Positions 20,044-29,796 are shown, counted from the stretch's first letter. The stretch: 64,000 nt of DNA from Thalassoglobus sp. JC818 (GCF_040717535.1 NZ_JBFEFI010000006.1:186001-250000), one strand, 5' to 3'. Notes: generated by a model from the letters alone, not told the origin. Numbers and translations: made by a program.

Positions 20044-21246
20044 ATGCCCCGCAAACGATCGCAAGTAACGATCCCCGCGAAGCTTGCGACAACTTTTGCG
20101 AGTTCGGAGCGCTGCCCGAGCACCGAATCTATTCGGACAATTGACCTGACGGGAACACTCAAAACGATTCGTTCGAGAGTGAGAGAAAATTGCCCGCAGG
20201 CTCCGGGCGTCTACGGATTGATCAATTCTGAGAATCAGATCGTTTACGTTGGGATGTCTGTTTCGCTGGCAAACCGGTTGCAGACCTACTTCACGCAAAA
20301 ACGAGCCCGCCGGAGAGAATCTCGAATCCGACGGGCTGCCGTGGGCCTGATCTGGCAACCTCTCGATCATGGGCTCATCGCCCGAATTCGGGAGCGGGAG
20401 TTGATTCGCAAGTTCCGCCCTCCGATGAATGTCATCGGCCATCCTACTCAGCTCAGAACGGGATATGTCGTCGCGATTGATCATCCGGTCGGCGGATTTG
20501 AGTTCGTTGAGGAACTCCGCGGCCGTCATCAAGGGATCTGGGGGCCGATCCCGTTCAACCAGTGGTCCCGGGAAGCGACGGAAGAACTGAACCTCCACTT
20601 CCGACTTCGCGATTGTCCCAAGTCGACCGTTTTGTACTTCTCGGGACAGCCAACTCCCGAATCTCCATCCACTCCGTGCTTGCGAGCCGATCTGGGAACG
20701 TGCCTCAGCCCTTGCCTCGGTCAATGTTCGAAGACTGCATACGGACGCGCCTTTTCCCGGGCACGGTCGTTTCTAAACGGGTCCGCTCAAGACGTGGTGG
20801 CTGAGGTCGAAACTCAAATGCGCGAAGCTGCCGGTGGTAAAAACTTCGAGACCGCTGCTCGACTTCGAGACCGCCTGAAAGCGTTTCTATACTTGAATGA
20901 TCGATTGCGAAGATTCCACGACTGGACCAATCGAGCCAATTTTGTCTACCGATTCAATTCTCAGGTTAATCAACACCCGCAGTGGTTGGTCGTCTCACGA
21001 GGTGTGATTCACCAGTTGATTGACGAGCCGAATACGGTCGATCAGGCATTGGGAATCTTGAACCCACTGAATTCTTTGAAAGCCCGCCATTCAAAACCGA
21101 CAAGATCGAACGAACAATTGCGTCCGGGAGACTTTGAAACCGCTCGCATCCTGTTTCGATGGTTTCGCCAGTTCCCGAACGAGAAAACATCACGATTGAG
21201 TTATTCCGCCGCACTCCGCCTGATCAAACGTCGCCGTGCCGGTTGA
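20044..21246 (+). CDS. UvrC-like GIY-YIG nuclease lacking the C-terminal RNase H half
   Basis: 400-aa protein with the N-terminal architecture of UvrC. The GIY-YIG domain (about residues 55-125) shows APGVYGLIN, IVYVGMS, a likely catalytic Arg in ANRLQTYF and a Glu in RERELIRK. Then comes a cysteine cluster CLRADLGTCLSPCLGQC (spacing C-x7-C-x3-C-x3-C) like that which holds an Fe-S cluster in UvrC, and a UVR-like helix (MREAAGGKNFETAARLRDRL). The protein ends where the RNase H-like and HhH domains of true UvrC would begin, so it cannot make the second cut alone. Its size is near that of Cho-type homologues. The full-length uvrC is not in the window. Confidence 0.85.
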   Translation: MPRKRSQVTIPAKLATTFASSERCPSTESIRTIDLTGTLKTIRSRVRENCPQAPGVYGLINSENQIVYVGMSVSLANRLQTYFTQKRARRRESRIRRAAVGLIWQPLDHGLIARIRERELIRKFRPPMNVIGHPTQLRTGYVVAIDHPVGGFEFVEELRGRHQGIWGPIPFNQWSREATEELNLHFRLRDCPKSTVLYFSGQPTPESPSTPCLRADLGTCLSPCLGQCSKTAYGRAFSRARSFLNGSAQDVVAEVETQMREAAGGKNFETAARLRDRLKAFLYLNDRLRRFHDWTNRANFVYRFNSQVNQHPQWLVVSRGVIHQLIDEPNTVDQALGILNPLNSLKARHSKPTRSNEQLRPGDFETARILFRWFRQFPNEKTSRLSYSAALRLIKRRRAG

Positions 21247-21315
21247 TTGAAGAGACGGCCAACCGAGTTTGAGATTGCCCGGTTCAGGTGGCTCAGGAAA
21301 AGGACAACGAACGCG

Positions 21316-22281
21316 ATGGCCTCCAGAAAAGTTCTGATCACAGATCACCCGTGGACTGAGCTCGACATCGAGTCCAAGATCCTGTCGGAAGAGTCACTCG
21401 AAATCGTCGACGCTCCGGATGACTCTGAAGAAACCCTCGCAAACCTTGCTGAAGACGTCATCGCCATCGCAACCTGCTGGGGACAAGTGACGAAAACCGT
21501 GATTGAATCCGCATCGGATTGTCGTCTCATTTGCCGGATGGGAATCGGTCTCGACAACATCGATGTCGACTTTGCAACGTCTCAAGGGATTACGGTCACG
21601 AACATTCCCGACTATTGCATCCCTGAAGTCGCGGACCACACGCTGGCACTACTGCTCGCGATTGAAAGAAACGCGGCGTTCTTTCATCTGCGAACAAAAC
21701 GAGGTGAGTACGATCTCGCATCCGGACCTCCGATGAAACGGCTTGCTGGCCGACGTCTCGGATTGATTGGATTCGGCCGGATCGGTCAAGCGGTTCGAGC
21801 TCGAGCGGAGAGCTTCGGGCTCGAAGTCGTCGCGTACACTCCATCCGGGAACGACTACGGCACCGGTTGCACGATGGTCAGCCTCGAAGAGGTACTGGCG
21901 ACGTCGGAGTACATCAGCCTCCACGTGCCACTCAAAGACGACACGCAGAACATCATCGACAGTCAGGCCATCTCAGCAATGAAGCCCGGAGCTGTCCTCA
22001 TCAATACGTCGCGCGGCGGGCTTGTTGATCCTGAAGCTTTGTTGCAGGGACTGAAGTCAGGCAAGTTGTCGGGAGCGGGGCTCGATGTCTTCTCGCCGGA
22101 ACCTCCAGACATTACTGACGAGCTGTATCAACGAGAGGATGTCGTCGCGACACCGCACGCAGCCTTTGTTTCCGAAGAAGCGTTGATCGAACTTCGCGAA
22201 CGTGTCGCCCATCAGATCGTTGCCATGGTTCGCGGCGAGCAGCCGGAAAACATCGTCAACGCAGTTCCAATCGGCAGCTAG
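21316..22281 (+). CDS. D-isomer specific 2-hydroxyacid dehydrogenase (CtBP-like)
   Basis: NAD-dependent dehydrogenase of 321 aa. The nucleotide-binding motif is GLIGFGRIGQAVRARAE, and the substrate-binding region includes INTSRGGLVDPEALL and the C-terminal dehydrogenase signature near VVATPHAAFVSEEAL; the His is the expected catalytic residue with Glu nearby in LSGAGLDVFSPEPP. The start is placed at the ATG at 21316; an in-frame TTG at 21247 directly after the UvrC-like stop would add 23 Arg/Thr-rich residues that look unconserved. Substrate is not clear (phosphoglycerate, glyoxylate and lactate are all possible for the family). Confidence 0.9.
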   Translation: MASRKVLITDHPWTELDIESKILSEESLEIVDAPDDSEETLANLAEDVIAIATCWGQVTKTVIESASDCRLICRMGIGLDNIDVDFATSQGITVTNIPDYCIPEVADHTLALLLAIERNAAFFHLRTKRGEYDLASGPPMKRLAGRRLGLIGFGRIGQAVRARAESFGLEVVAYTPSGNDYGTGCTMVSLEEVLATSEYISLHVPLKDDTQNIIDSQAISAMKPGAVLINTSRGGLVDPEALLQGLKSGKLSGAGLDVFSPEPPDITDELYQREDVVATPHAAFVSEEALIELRERVAHQIVAMVRGEQPENIVNAVPIGS

Positions 22282-22376
22282 ATCATTCTGACCGTTCTGC
22301 GATGCTGACTGAAATCTATTCTCCTGAGATGCATTGGCCTTCGTGCCATTGCAGAAGACGAACTCAATAAGACCGC

Positions 22377-23360
22377 TCAATAGTTGGCATGGCGTGCTGA
22401 TATTCCACAGGCTTCCCGTGCTCGCGAGAGGACTTCCTGTGCTTTAGCTCGAGCTTTCGCTGCACCTGCGCGAAGAATGTCTTCAACTTCGTCCGGGTTG
22501 GCTTCCAGTTCTTCACGTCGAGAACGAGCTTCGGCAAAGTGCTCCATGGTCTTTTCATAGAGAGCCTGCTTCGCTTCTCCGTATCCCATTCCGCCGGCCC
22601 GGTAGCGATCGGCGAGCGCCTTCTGTTCAGACTCATCCGCAAAGAGTTTGTAGAGGCCGAAGACAGCACAGGTGTCAGGATTTTTCGGTTCCTCGACTGG
22701 AGTGGAGTCAGTTTTCACTGACATGAACTTCTTACGAAGCTTCTTTGGTGGCTCGAAGAGACCAATCGTATTGTTGTAACTCTTGGACATCTTCTCGCCG
22801 TCGGTTCCTGGAACCTTGGCAGTGCTTTCAAGAACGTGAGACTTCGGCAGCACGAAGACTTCAGTGTCGTAAATGTGATTGAAGCGCTGAGCGAGATCCC
22901 GTGTCACTTCGACATGCTGAATTTGATCCTGCCCGACCGGTACGAGATCACTGTCGTAAGCCAGAATGTCCGCAGCCATCAACACGGGATATGTGAACAA
23001 ACCTGCATCCGCTGGCAGCCCCTTCGCGATTTTGTCTTTGTACGCATGGCACTTCTCGAGAAGGCTCATCTGAGTCACCGTCATCAACAGCCAGGTCAGT
23101 TCGGTCACCTCAGGAACGTCTGACTGTCGAAAGAGCGTCGCTTGATCTGGCTGAAGCCCAAGAGCCAGCAAATCGAGGGCAGCATCACGAACGTTCGCCC
23201 GAAAGTCTTCCGGGTTTCGCACGGTCGTCAGCGCGTGAAGATCCGCGATGAAATAGAAAGCCTGCTCATTGTTCTGCAATGCGATGTATTGCCGAATGGC
23301 GCCGAAGTAGTTTCCTAGATGAAATCGACCAGTGGGCTGGATACCGGATAGAACTCGCAT
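22377..23360 (-). CDS. trpS: Tryptophanyl-tRNA synthetase
   Basis: Class I aminoacyl-tRNA synthetase of about 327 aa that charges tRNA-Trp. The HIGH-type motif ([12 protein letters not shown]) is at the N-terminus and the KMSKS motif ([10 protein letters not shown]) is near residue 190. The length is standard for bacterial TrpS. Start at the ATG at 23360 (a GTG two codons earlier is also in frame). It is convergent with the dehydrogenase and follows pyrD on the minus strand with a 42-bp gap, so the two may be cotranscribed. Confidence 0.96.
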   Translation of the reverse strand: MRVLSGIQPTGRFHLGNYFGAIRQYIALQNNEQAFYFIADLHALTTVRNPEDFRANVRDAALDLLALGLQPDQATLFRQSDVPEVTELTWLLMTVTQMSLLEKCHAYKDKIAKGLPADAGLFTYPVLMAADILAYDSDLVPVGQDQIQHVEVTRDLAQRFNHIYDTEVFVLPKSHVLESTAKVPGTDGEKMSKSYNNTIGLFEPPKKLRKKFMSVKTDSTPVEEPKNPDTCAVFGLYKLFADESEQKALADRYRAGGMGYGEAKQALYEKTMEHFAEARSRREELEANPDEVEDILRAGAAKARAKAQEVLSRAREACGISARHANY

Positions 23361-23402
23361 AGTCACAACAATATCTGGTTAAGGAACTCGAACGCGTCTC
23401 AA

Positions 23403-24329
23403 TCAGCAAGACTGCTGGGTTTTCTGATGAATGGAACCGACGATCTCGGCGACTGACCGAATCCCGTCAGCATCGAGTTGCTGGTTGAGCAGCGTCGCCA
23501 TCGATCCAGAGACCGCAGGATTGTAAAAGTTCGCTGTTCCGATTTGAACGGCGGTCGCCCCGGCAACGAGGAATTCCAAAACATCATCAATGGTCGAAAT
23601 TCCCCCGATCCCGATGATCGGAATATCGACCGATTTGGCAATCTGATAAACGCAACGCAAGGCCAGTGGCTTGATCGCCGGTCCGCTCAAACCACCCAGC
23701 ACGTTGCCAAGAACCGCTTTCCGTCTCCGCCAGTCGATTGCCATGCCCTGGAAGGTGTTCACACAGGAAACCGCGTCCGCGCCTCCTTCTGCAACTCCCG
23801 CAGCGACCGCAGTGATGTCGGTAACGTTCGGAGTTAACTTGGCAATGACAGGAAACGAACACGCGTTGCGGACTGCTTCAACCACCTGCTTCGCAGAGTC
23901 CGGATTCGTTCCGAAATCCACTCCTCCAGACACATTCGGACACGAAATGTTCAGTTCGACAGCTGCAATCCCCGCGACACCAGCCAGCCGCTCAGCCAGC
24001 ATCGCAAAATCGTCGACCGTTCGCCCAGCCACGTTCGCGATCAAAGCAGTATCAAGCTCAGTCAAATAAGGGACGTGCTTGTTGACGAATACGTCGATCC
24101 CGTCGTTATCGAGACCGATCGAATTAAGCATTCCAGAAGACGTTTCGACTGTCCGTGGCGGGGGATTCCCGATGCGAGGCTCTCCAGTCACCGTTTTGGG
24201 AACGATGCCTCCGAGTTCTGAAAAATTAACGAACGCCGCCATCTCGCGCGCATACCCGAAGGTTCCCGATGCCACGAGGATGGGATTTCGGAGTTTTAAT
24301 CGATTCAACGTGACTTGCAGATCCGCCAT
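23403..24329 (-). CDS. pyrD: Dihydroorotate dehydrogenase, class 1B type
   Basis: FMN enzyme of 308 aa oxidising dihydroorotate to orotate in pyrimidine synthesis. Visible are the N-terminal [17 protein letters not shown], the catalytic-cysteine segment [10 protein letters not shown] (Cys as base marks class 1), and the phosphate-binding stretch [25 protein letters not shown] near the C-terminus. This sequence pattern matches the NAD-dependent 1B type, which needs a PyrK electron-transfer subunit; none is in the window. It ends before trpS on the same strand. Confidence 0.95.
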   Translation of the reverse strand: MADLQVTLNRLKLRNPILVASGTFGYAREMAAFVNFSELGGIVPKTVTGEPRIGNPPPRTVETSSGMLNSIGLDNDGIDVFVNKHVPYLTELDTALIANVAGRTVDDFAMLAERLAGVAGIAAVELNISCPNVSGGVDFGTNPDSAKQVVEAVRNACSFPVIAKLTPNVTDITAVAAGVAEGGADAVSCVNTFQGMAIDWRRRKAVLGNVLGGLSGPAIKPLALRCVYQIAKSVDIPIIGIGGISTIDDVLEFLVAGATAVQIGTANFYNPAVSGSMATLLNQQLDADGIRSVAEIVGSIHQKTQQSC

Positions 24330-24737
24330 CAGCGATTGGTCTTCCGTAGCGATGTCAATTCGTTAACCAGCTCTTCCGCACCGAGACAACCTCACTCAAC
24401 TCTAATCTTCACAACACCTTGTGCCGTCTCATCTACTAAACGCGCATCCCAGCAATCGACCGAATTTCGAAACCGCGAAAGCCGAGCAACTGGAATCGCC
24501 TCAGGACGATCGACTGTGAAACAAGAACAGAATGAGGAGGTCTCTGAGCTCGTCAAAGTATCGAATCATCGAGGATTTCGCACTCCTGCCACGCACTTCT
24601 TCTCGGAACCGTTACCACTCTCGAAAATGCGACTCGATTCGGTCCAACAACAGCCTCGTCAATCGACACACCATTCTTCGACCGCTACAGTAAGAACTCA
24701 GTGTTGTGCTCTCAAAAATCCACATCGCGAAAGAAAC
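24330..24737. other. Gap of about 400 bp upstream of the small protein
   Basis: Divergent region between pyrD and the small gene at 24738. An open frame runs through part of it in phase with the small gene, but its residues are Ser/Thr/Gln-rich without any conserved look, so I do not call it. I see no clear promoter, hairpin or repeat. Confidence 0.5.
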
Positions 24738-24986
24738 ATGGCTGGTTACAACAAATTCGATCCTCGACTGGAATCTCTTGTCATCGAAACTCAGACTCTC
24801 TGGGACGATGCGATCAGCGGGCTGACTCCGGAAGAAAGAAATGTGATCGCCGAAGCCATTCAATCGCAGCCGCAGCTCGCGTCGAAAATCTCCTACGAGC
24901 GAGCCCACACCGGATTCACGCGGATCATCACCGTCACTGAAGAAGACATCGCACGATTGTACGAACAGAATCTCGCTGCGGAGTGA
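24738..24986 (+). CDS. Small conserved-looking protein, unknown function
   Basis: 82-aa protein beginning MAGYNKFDPRL. It is acidic, mostly helical by composition, and has a Thr/Ile-rich stretch near the C-terminus (FTRIITVTEEDIARLYEQ). No domain is recognised. The coding look is good (even codon use, no low complexity), and the small-protein start at the ATG at 24738 is preferred over upstream starts, because the upstream residues look like non-coding read-through. It is 7 bp ahead of the large hydrolase and probably cotranscribed with it. Confidence 0.6.
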   Translation: MAGYNKFDPRLESLVIETQTLWDDAISGLTPEERNVIAEAIQSQPQLASKISYERAHTGFTRIITVTEEDIARLYEQNLAAE

Positions 24987-24993
24987 TTCACTC

Positions 24994-27408
24994 ATGGGCA
25001 AGCTGCGGGAAATCTGTGATCTGCAACTGCTGAGCGCAGTTGCAGTCGGTCTTGTCTTGGCTTTCCTCAGCTCTGCTCGGTGCTCTGTATCACCTCCTTC
25101 GTCAACGGTCGAACTCCCGAGTGGATTCTTGGTCAAAGAATTTCACGACGAATCCGGCGACCATCGCTACGGAATCTATCTCCCAGCAGACTACTCGCCG
25201 GACAAAAACTGGCCAGTGGTGCTCTTTCTGCACGGAGCAGGCGAAAAAGGAACGGATGGTTACCAACCCCTTTCAGTCGGGTTGGGAGTCGCTTTAGAGC
25301 AACAGCCTAACCTTCCGTTCATTGCAGTGTTCCCTCAGTGTGAAAGCGAACGCTCACGGCATCTGACAGCTTGGCTGGCCAATTCGCCTGATACAGACAG
25401 AGCGTTGAAGATCTTGATGCAGGTCGAGTCCGAGTACTCGATCGATCCGTCTCGACGAACTCTCTGTGGCTGGTCAATGGGAGGCTATGGAGCATGGAGC
25501 CTCGCAGCAGCCTCGCCTGAACTTTGGCAGGGAGTCATGGCACTCTCTGGCGGCGAGATTGAAAAGGGGCTCAAACTGGAATCACTCGCGAATTCAAAAA
25601 TCCCAGTCTGGGCGATTCACGGATCGAATGACGAGCTCATCCCGTCAGACCGCTCAGCTGAACTCGTTCGCAAACTTTCCGAAGCAGGCGGAAATGCAGA
25701 ACTGAGCGTCGTCGAAAATGCTGGACACGATGTCTGGAGAATTGCATTCGCAAATCCCGACGTCTTGAACTGGTTGACGAATCCTTCAGCTGACAAGGTC
25801 GTCAAGCTGGAGAGCACGGCGGAAACGGCCAAGTTGCCGATCATGGCGAACTTCTACCGACAGTCGCTGATGACTCAGGTGACCCTCGCGGACAAGCTTG
25901 CCTTGCGCCTCGGGAATGAAGCACTGGCCAGCATCTCTGACGGGATTTCTGAGTTCCTTCCACGTTCGGCACTTCAAGGCGACCTGCCTGACATTGAACG
26001 AGAATTCACATCGTCCTCAGGAACCGTCCATGTCTTGTTTTCGAACATCCGCTTCGATGGTCATCTCGAAAAGTGCCAATTGCATGCGATTTCAGGAGGT
26101 CGATTTCGCGCGGACTTCGACCTTTCTCCATTGCTTCTGACGATCGAAAAAGCACATCTCCGTTTCGGCAACGAATCCGCAACGACCAGCGAATTTCAGG
26201 TCAACCTGGGACACCAACATCCGGTTCGATTGTCTGTTGAATTTCAACCCGCAGTCACACCATCAGGACTGAAACTCGTTCCGCTTCGTCAGGAGTTTCA
26301 GATCGAAGACAACAACTGGCACATCTCAAAGCCTGACGTGACACACCTCGACAGCAAAACTTTCTCCAAAGCAAACATTATCACAGGGTTAGTTGGAGGA
26401 CTCTATCTCCGCAAGCATGAGATCGAAGAAGCTGTCCTTGGCGTCGTGCCGACCATGTTGGAAGTCGTTCAGGAAGAACTTCAAACTCGCAACGCTCCGC
26501 GTCTGGCACGATTGCTGTGGCCGCTCCCGGCGTTGGTCCCCATCCTCAGTGTTTCCCCGAGTCAGGTTCGAACAGACACGCGAGGCGTTTCCATTGTCTT
26601 CAACATGGAAGTCCTGACTCACCGGTCGAGCTCAATACCGTCTGATCTCTCGACTCAGGGCGATCAATTCACACTGAAGGATGTCGGCCAGAAATCTCAT
26701 CTCGATTTCCTGATCACCCTCGACGCACTGCAGGCACTCGCGCAACTCGCCATCGCAGACGGTTTAGCTTACATCAACGTTCTCGACATTCAGGATGCCA
26801 AGTTCGCTGAACTCGCCGAGCATCAGAGCCTTGAAATGATTTTCACCGGATTCGACGAACTTAGTCGACCGCGAACAAGCAGACAGGACGAAGACACATT
26901 CCCCGAATGGGATGTCGGGTTGAGATTGATTGAGCCGTTCTCAGTTCACTCGCCCGAACAAGCTAATCAGAGCGATTCGACAATCATCACGCTGTCGATT
27001 CCTCGAGCATCTTTTGAGGTCGTTCTCCGCGACAACAAAACGACAGGCACCATTGAATTCTCAATGCAGCAGCAGCTCAGGCTATCAACGATTCGCAGCG
27101 ACAATCGACTGGAATCTCTTCAGGTCGAATGGATCGCCAATCCAGCCATTGAAGTCCTCGACTCCGCCTGGAGTGGACCTGTTGATGAAGTGCAGTTTCG
27201 CAACATGCTGGCAGACGTCTGGACAGACTGGACGTCACGAAAACTCGACAGCACCCGACCGCTCCCAACGCTGCAATTCGGAAGTTCCCAGCTGCAGCTA
27301 GAGCTCTTCTCGATACGAGAAAACGAAGTCCGACTCCAGTTTCTCAAAGCGACTTCGCCCTCGCCTGTGCAGGCATCATCTTCTTCACCCAGTGATGCCC
27401 AACCGTAA
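24994..27408 (+). CDS. Secreted alpha/beta hydrolase with large unknown C-terminal region
   Basis: 804-aa protein. A hydrophobic N-terminus (about residues 8-30) is a signal peptide or anchor, possibly lipoprotein-like with Cys near SSARCSVS. An alpha/beta hydrolase domain spans about residues 45-270: HGAGEKGTDG, nucleophile GWSMGGYGAW, acid in GSNDELIPSD and His in NAGHDVW. It resembles the 261-aa hydrolase at 4098. From about 285 to 790 there is a strand-rich region unlike any hydrolase I recognise, with hydrophobic alternation that suggests a lipid-binding or beta-sandwich fold. The role is unknown; hydrolysis of a lipid or ester is possible. Confidence 0.8.
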   Translation: MGKLREICDLQLLSAVAVGLVLAFLSSARCSVSPPSSTVELPSGFLVKEFHDESGDHRYGIYLPADYSPDKNWPVVLFLHGAGEKGTDGYQPLSVGLGVALEQQPNLPFIAVFPQCESERSRHLTAWLANSPDTDRALKILMQVESEYSIDPSRRTLCGWSMGGYGAWSLAAASPELWQGVMALSGGEIEKGLKLESLANSKIPVWAIHGSNDELIPSDRSAELVRKLSEAGGNAELSVVENAGHDVWRIAFANPDVLNWLTNPSADKVVKLESTAETAKLPIMANFYRQSLMTQVTLADKLALRLGNEALASISDGISEFLPRSALQGDLPDIEREFTSSSGTVHVLFSNIRFDGHLEKCQLHAISGGRFRADFDLSPLLLTIEKAHLRFGNESATTSEFQVNLGHQHPVRLSVEFQPAVTPSGLKLVPLRQEFQIEDNNWHISKPDVTHLDSKTFSKANIITGLVGGLYLRKHEIEEAVLGVVPTMLEVVQEELQTRNAPRLARLLWPLPALVPILSVSPSQVRTDTRGVSIVFNMEVLTHRSSSIPSDLSTQGDQFTLKDVGQKSHLDFLITLDALQALAQLAIADGLAYINVLDIQDAKFAELAEHQSLEMIFTGFDELSRPRTSRQDEDTFPEWDVGLRLIEPFSVHSPEQANQSDSTIITLSIPRASFEVVLRDNKTTGTIEFSMQQQLRLSTIRSDNRLESLQVEWIANPAIEVLDSAWSGPVDEVQFRNMLADVWTDWTSRKLDSTRPLPTLQFGSSQLQLELFSIRENEVRLQFLKATSPSPVQASSSSPSDAQP

Positions 27409-27457
27409 ACGTTCGTCGTTTTCTGACGTCATCGAGCACAGAAGAACACGCCGAAGT

Positions 27458-28639
27458 TTACGCGTGACGGTCGGCCCGTTGACGCAAGACGTCCTGATAG
27501 ACTTCGCGAATTTTCTCTGTCATGGTTTGATGGCGAAACTGGTCTGCAAACCTTCGCCTTCCTTCTTCACCATATTGCTGGCGCAGTTTTGGATCGGTAG
27601 CGAGTTCCAGAATCGCAGCTGTCAGTGCATCAATTGAGTCTCGCTTGAGAAGGTATCCCGTCTCTCCGGGAATGACGACTTCTCCTGCCCCTCCCACGTC
27701 GTAGGAGACCACCGGTTTTCCAGAGATCAACCCTTGCGGGAGAACCCTCGCGAGACCTTCCCACTGACTGGTGTGAGCGACAATGTCCATCGCGCTCATC
27801 AATTCGGGAATCTGTGTCGTCGGAACGAGACCCGTGAAACGAAAGGAATCGCTCATTCCGTATTGTGAAATCTGATCTTCAAACTGCTGCCGAAGAATTC
27901 CATCACCGACGAAGAGAAACTTAACGCGCGGATCTTGCTGAACGATTTGACGTGCGGACTCGATCAGAAACTCGTGTCCCTTCAAATGGAACAAGCGACC
28001 AATCTTCCCGACGACAATATCTTCTGAACTGAAGCCGAGGTTTTCTCGAATCGCATTCCGGTCATGCTGCGTGCTGAGAAACGGATCGACATCAAACCCG
28101 CTGTAAATGGTCACGTAACGATCAGGTGTCGAGATGCCCTCTGCGAGATAGGCATCTCTCATGGCATCCGCCACGCAGATGAACTTTTCCGTCCACTTGG
28201 AGACATACTTCTCCGCAGCGACATAAGAATTGTAGGCGACTCGCGACTGCCCATAATGGAAAGCCGCTCCGTGGATCGAATGAACGACCGGAACGCGAGC
28301 TTTTCGAGCAGCGAGTCGACCCAGTATCCCAGCCTTTGAACTGTGGGTATGGACCAGATCGGGTTTGAGTTCTTTGAAGAGTCGAACCAGGTGGCGATAG
28401 GCTTTTAAGTCATCGAATGGCAGGATGCTGCGTTTAAGACTCGGAACGACTTCGACTGGAAACCCTCCCTGCATCGCACGTGGAACGAGCGTCCCTTCCG
28501 GTCCTTCCGATGGGCCAATGACAAGAGTGACGTCATCCCCATGCAGCGTGTGCTGATCTTCAACGGTATGCAGCGTATTTTCTTGCGCGCCGCCCAAGAT
28601 CAACCGTGTGATGACGTGAATAACTTTCACTTGGGACAC
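27458..28639 (-). CDS. Glycosyltransferase family 4
   Basis: GT-B fold glycosyltransferase of 393 aa that transfers a sugar from a nucleotide donor, probably to a polysaccharide or lipid carrier in the cytosol. The donor loop (LILGGAQENTLHT) is at the N-terminus and HTHSSKAGILGRLAARKA follows. The C-terminal nucleotide-binding region shows PQGLISGKPVVSYDVGGAGEV with GEVV in place of the usual EAMA-type motif. GTG start. It lies 26 bp downstream of the FHA-STAS gene and may share its transcript. Confidence 0.9.
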   Translation of the reverse strand: MSQVKVIHVITRLILGGAQENTLHTVEDQHTLHGDDVTLVIGPSEGPEGTLVPRAMQGGFPVEVVPSLKRSILPFDDLKAYRHLVRLFKELKPDLVHTHSSKAGILGRLAARKARVPVVHSIHGAAFHYGQSRVAYNSYVAAEKYVSKWTEKFICVADAMRDAYLAEGISTPDRYVTIYSGFDVDPFLSTQHDRNAIRENLGFSSEDIVVGKIGRLFHLKGHEFLIESARQIVQQDPRVKFLFVGDGILRQQFEDQISQYGMSDSFRFTGLVPTTQIPELMSAMDIVAHTSQWEGLARVLPQGLISGKPVVSYDVGGAGEVVIPGETGYLLKRDSIDALTAAILELATDPKLRQQYGEEGRRRFADQFRHQTMTEKIREVYQDVLRQRADRHA

Positions 28640-28665
28640 TTTCCAGAGTGAGCCAGCAGTTGTGA

Positions 28666-29796
28666 TCAGGGCATCGACACAACTTGCAGAGCGTCGCTTC
28701 GAGTCTGGTAATGATCCCAGATTTGCAGCATGCGCGTCGTCTTCAACATCTCATAAGTCGAAACGTTGCATCCGCACAAAGCAGACTTTCCACTGGCTGC
28801 GCCCATGCGGCAAAACTGCACGAGCGATTCAACCATGATATGGCCGATCGCCTCAACTTGCGAAAAGTCGATGACGACATTCTTCGTCCCCTGGCGGTTA
28901 ATCGCATCTTTGACACGACTCGCCTCGGTGTGGATGTCCTGATAGAAGTAGGTCTGCGAATCGCCGATCGGAACGACGATCATGGTGTCGCCGACCCGTT
29001 CTGTTTTGAAGATTTTGTTCTGACGCGTCAGGAAGTCAGCATCGGATTCATTCGTTCCCTGCACCGCTCCCTGATGTTCTTGAGGCGGAATCGAATAGCG
29101 AGGAGTGAGCAAGTACGGACCAATCTGCAACTCGCTTCCGTCAGCCAGAAGCGAACAACGACACTGCTGTCCGTTGACAAGAAATCCGCGCTTAAAGCTG
29201 AGATCGATGACCCACAACCCGGACGGTAGCAAGACCAACGAACAGTGAACCCGTGAGACGTTCTTGTCGACGATCGTGATCCGACACCGTTCGTCCTGAC
29301 CGACCAGTGTCATGACTCGATTGATCGGCCACTTCTGCCCTTTCGCTGAAGTGTTCAATAGCTCGAGGTCAACTTTTGGAAGCACTCCATATTCCTCACG
29401 AAACTCATCGCGAGGTCGAAACGACAAAGGGGGTTTCAGATCGTTGCCAGTTTCCCAGATGTCATCTTTGAGTCGAATCTTGTTCTCAAGAATCCCCACG
29501 AGATGATCTTTGGAGAGCCACCCGTGGAACTTCTCCGTTCCCCAATCGACTCCACTTCGACTGAACAGATCAACGGCAGCAATGCGATTTCCGATCGCCT
29601 GCAGATAGACATGCCGCGCTGAGACAGATTCATGAGGGATGACAATGTCACATTCAGCATGTCGACCAATGATGACGAACGGTTTCGCGACATCCACTTC
29701 TTCGAGAGGACTGTTCGGCCGTTTCACTAATAGACGCAGAGGCATCGGCGATGCCGTTGCAAACTGCAACATCTCTATAATGAAGTGGTCATCCAT
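28666..29796 (-). CDS. FHA-FHA-STAS domain protein
   Basis: Signalling protein of about 376 aa. Two FHA-type phosphothreonine-binding domains are visible: the first holds IIGRHAECDIVIPHESVSARH (residues about 40-70) and the second VGQDERCRITIVDKNVSRVH (about 165-195), both with the RH or RVH signature. A C-terminal STAS-type domain (about 290-375) contains VVIDFSQVEAIGHIMVESL. FHA plus STAS suggests a phosphorylation-dependent anti-anti-sigma-like or scaffold role. The start is uncertain: ATG at 29796 is used, but 29745 gives a tidier FHA start. It follows the MfnF-like gene by about 190 bp. Confidence 0.85.
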   Translation of the reverse strand: MDDHFIIEMLQFATASPMPLRLLVKRPNSPLEEVDVAKPFVIIGRHAECDIVIPHESVSARHVYLQAIGNRIAAVDLFSRSGVDWGTEKFHGWLSKDHLVGILENKIRLKDDIWETGNDLKPPLSFRPRDEFREEYGVLPKVDLELLNTSAKGQKWPINRVMTLVGQDERCRITIVDKNVSRVHCSLVLLPSGLWVIDLSFKRGFLVNGQQCRCSLLADGSELQIGPYLLTPRYSIPPQEHQGAVQGTNESDADFLTRQNKIFKTERVGDTMIVVPIGDSQTYFYQDIHTEASRVKDAINRQGTKNVVIDFSQVEAIGHIMVESLVQFCRMGAASGKSALCGCNVSTYEMLKTTRMLQIWDHYQTRSDALQVVSMP

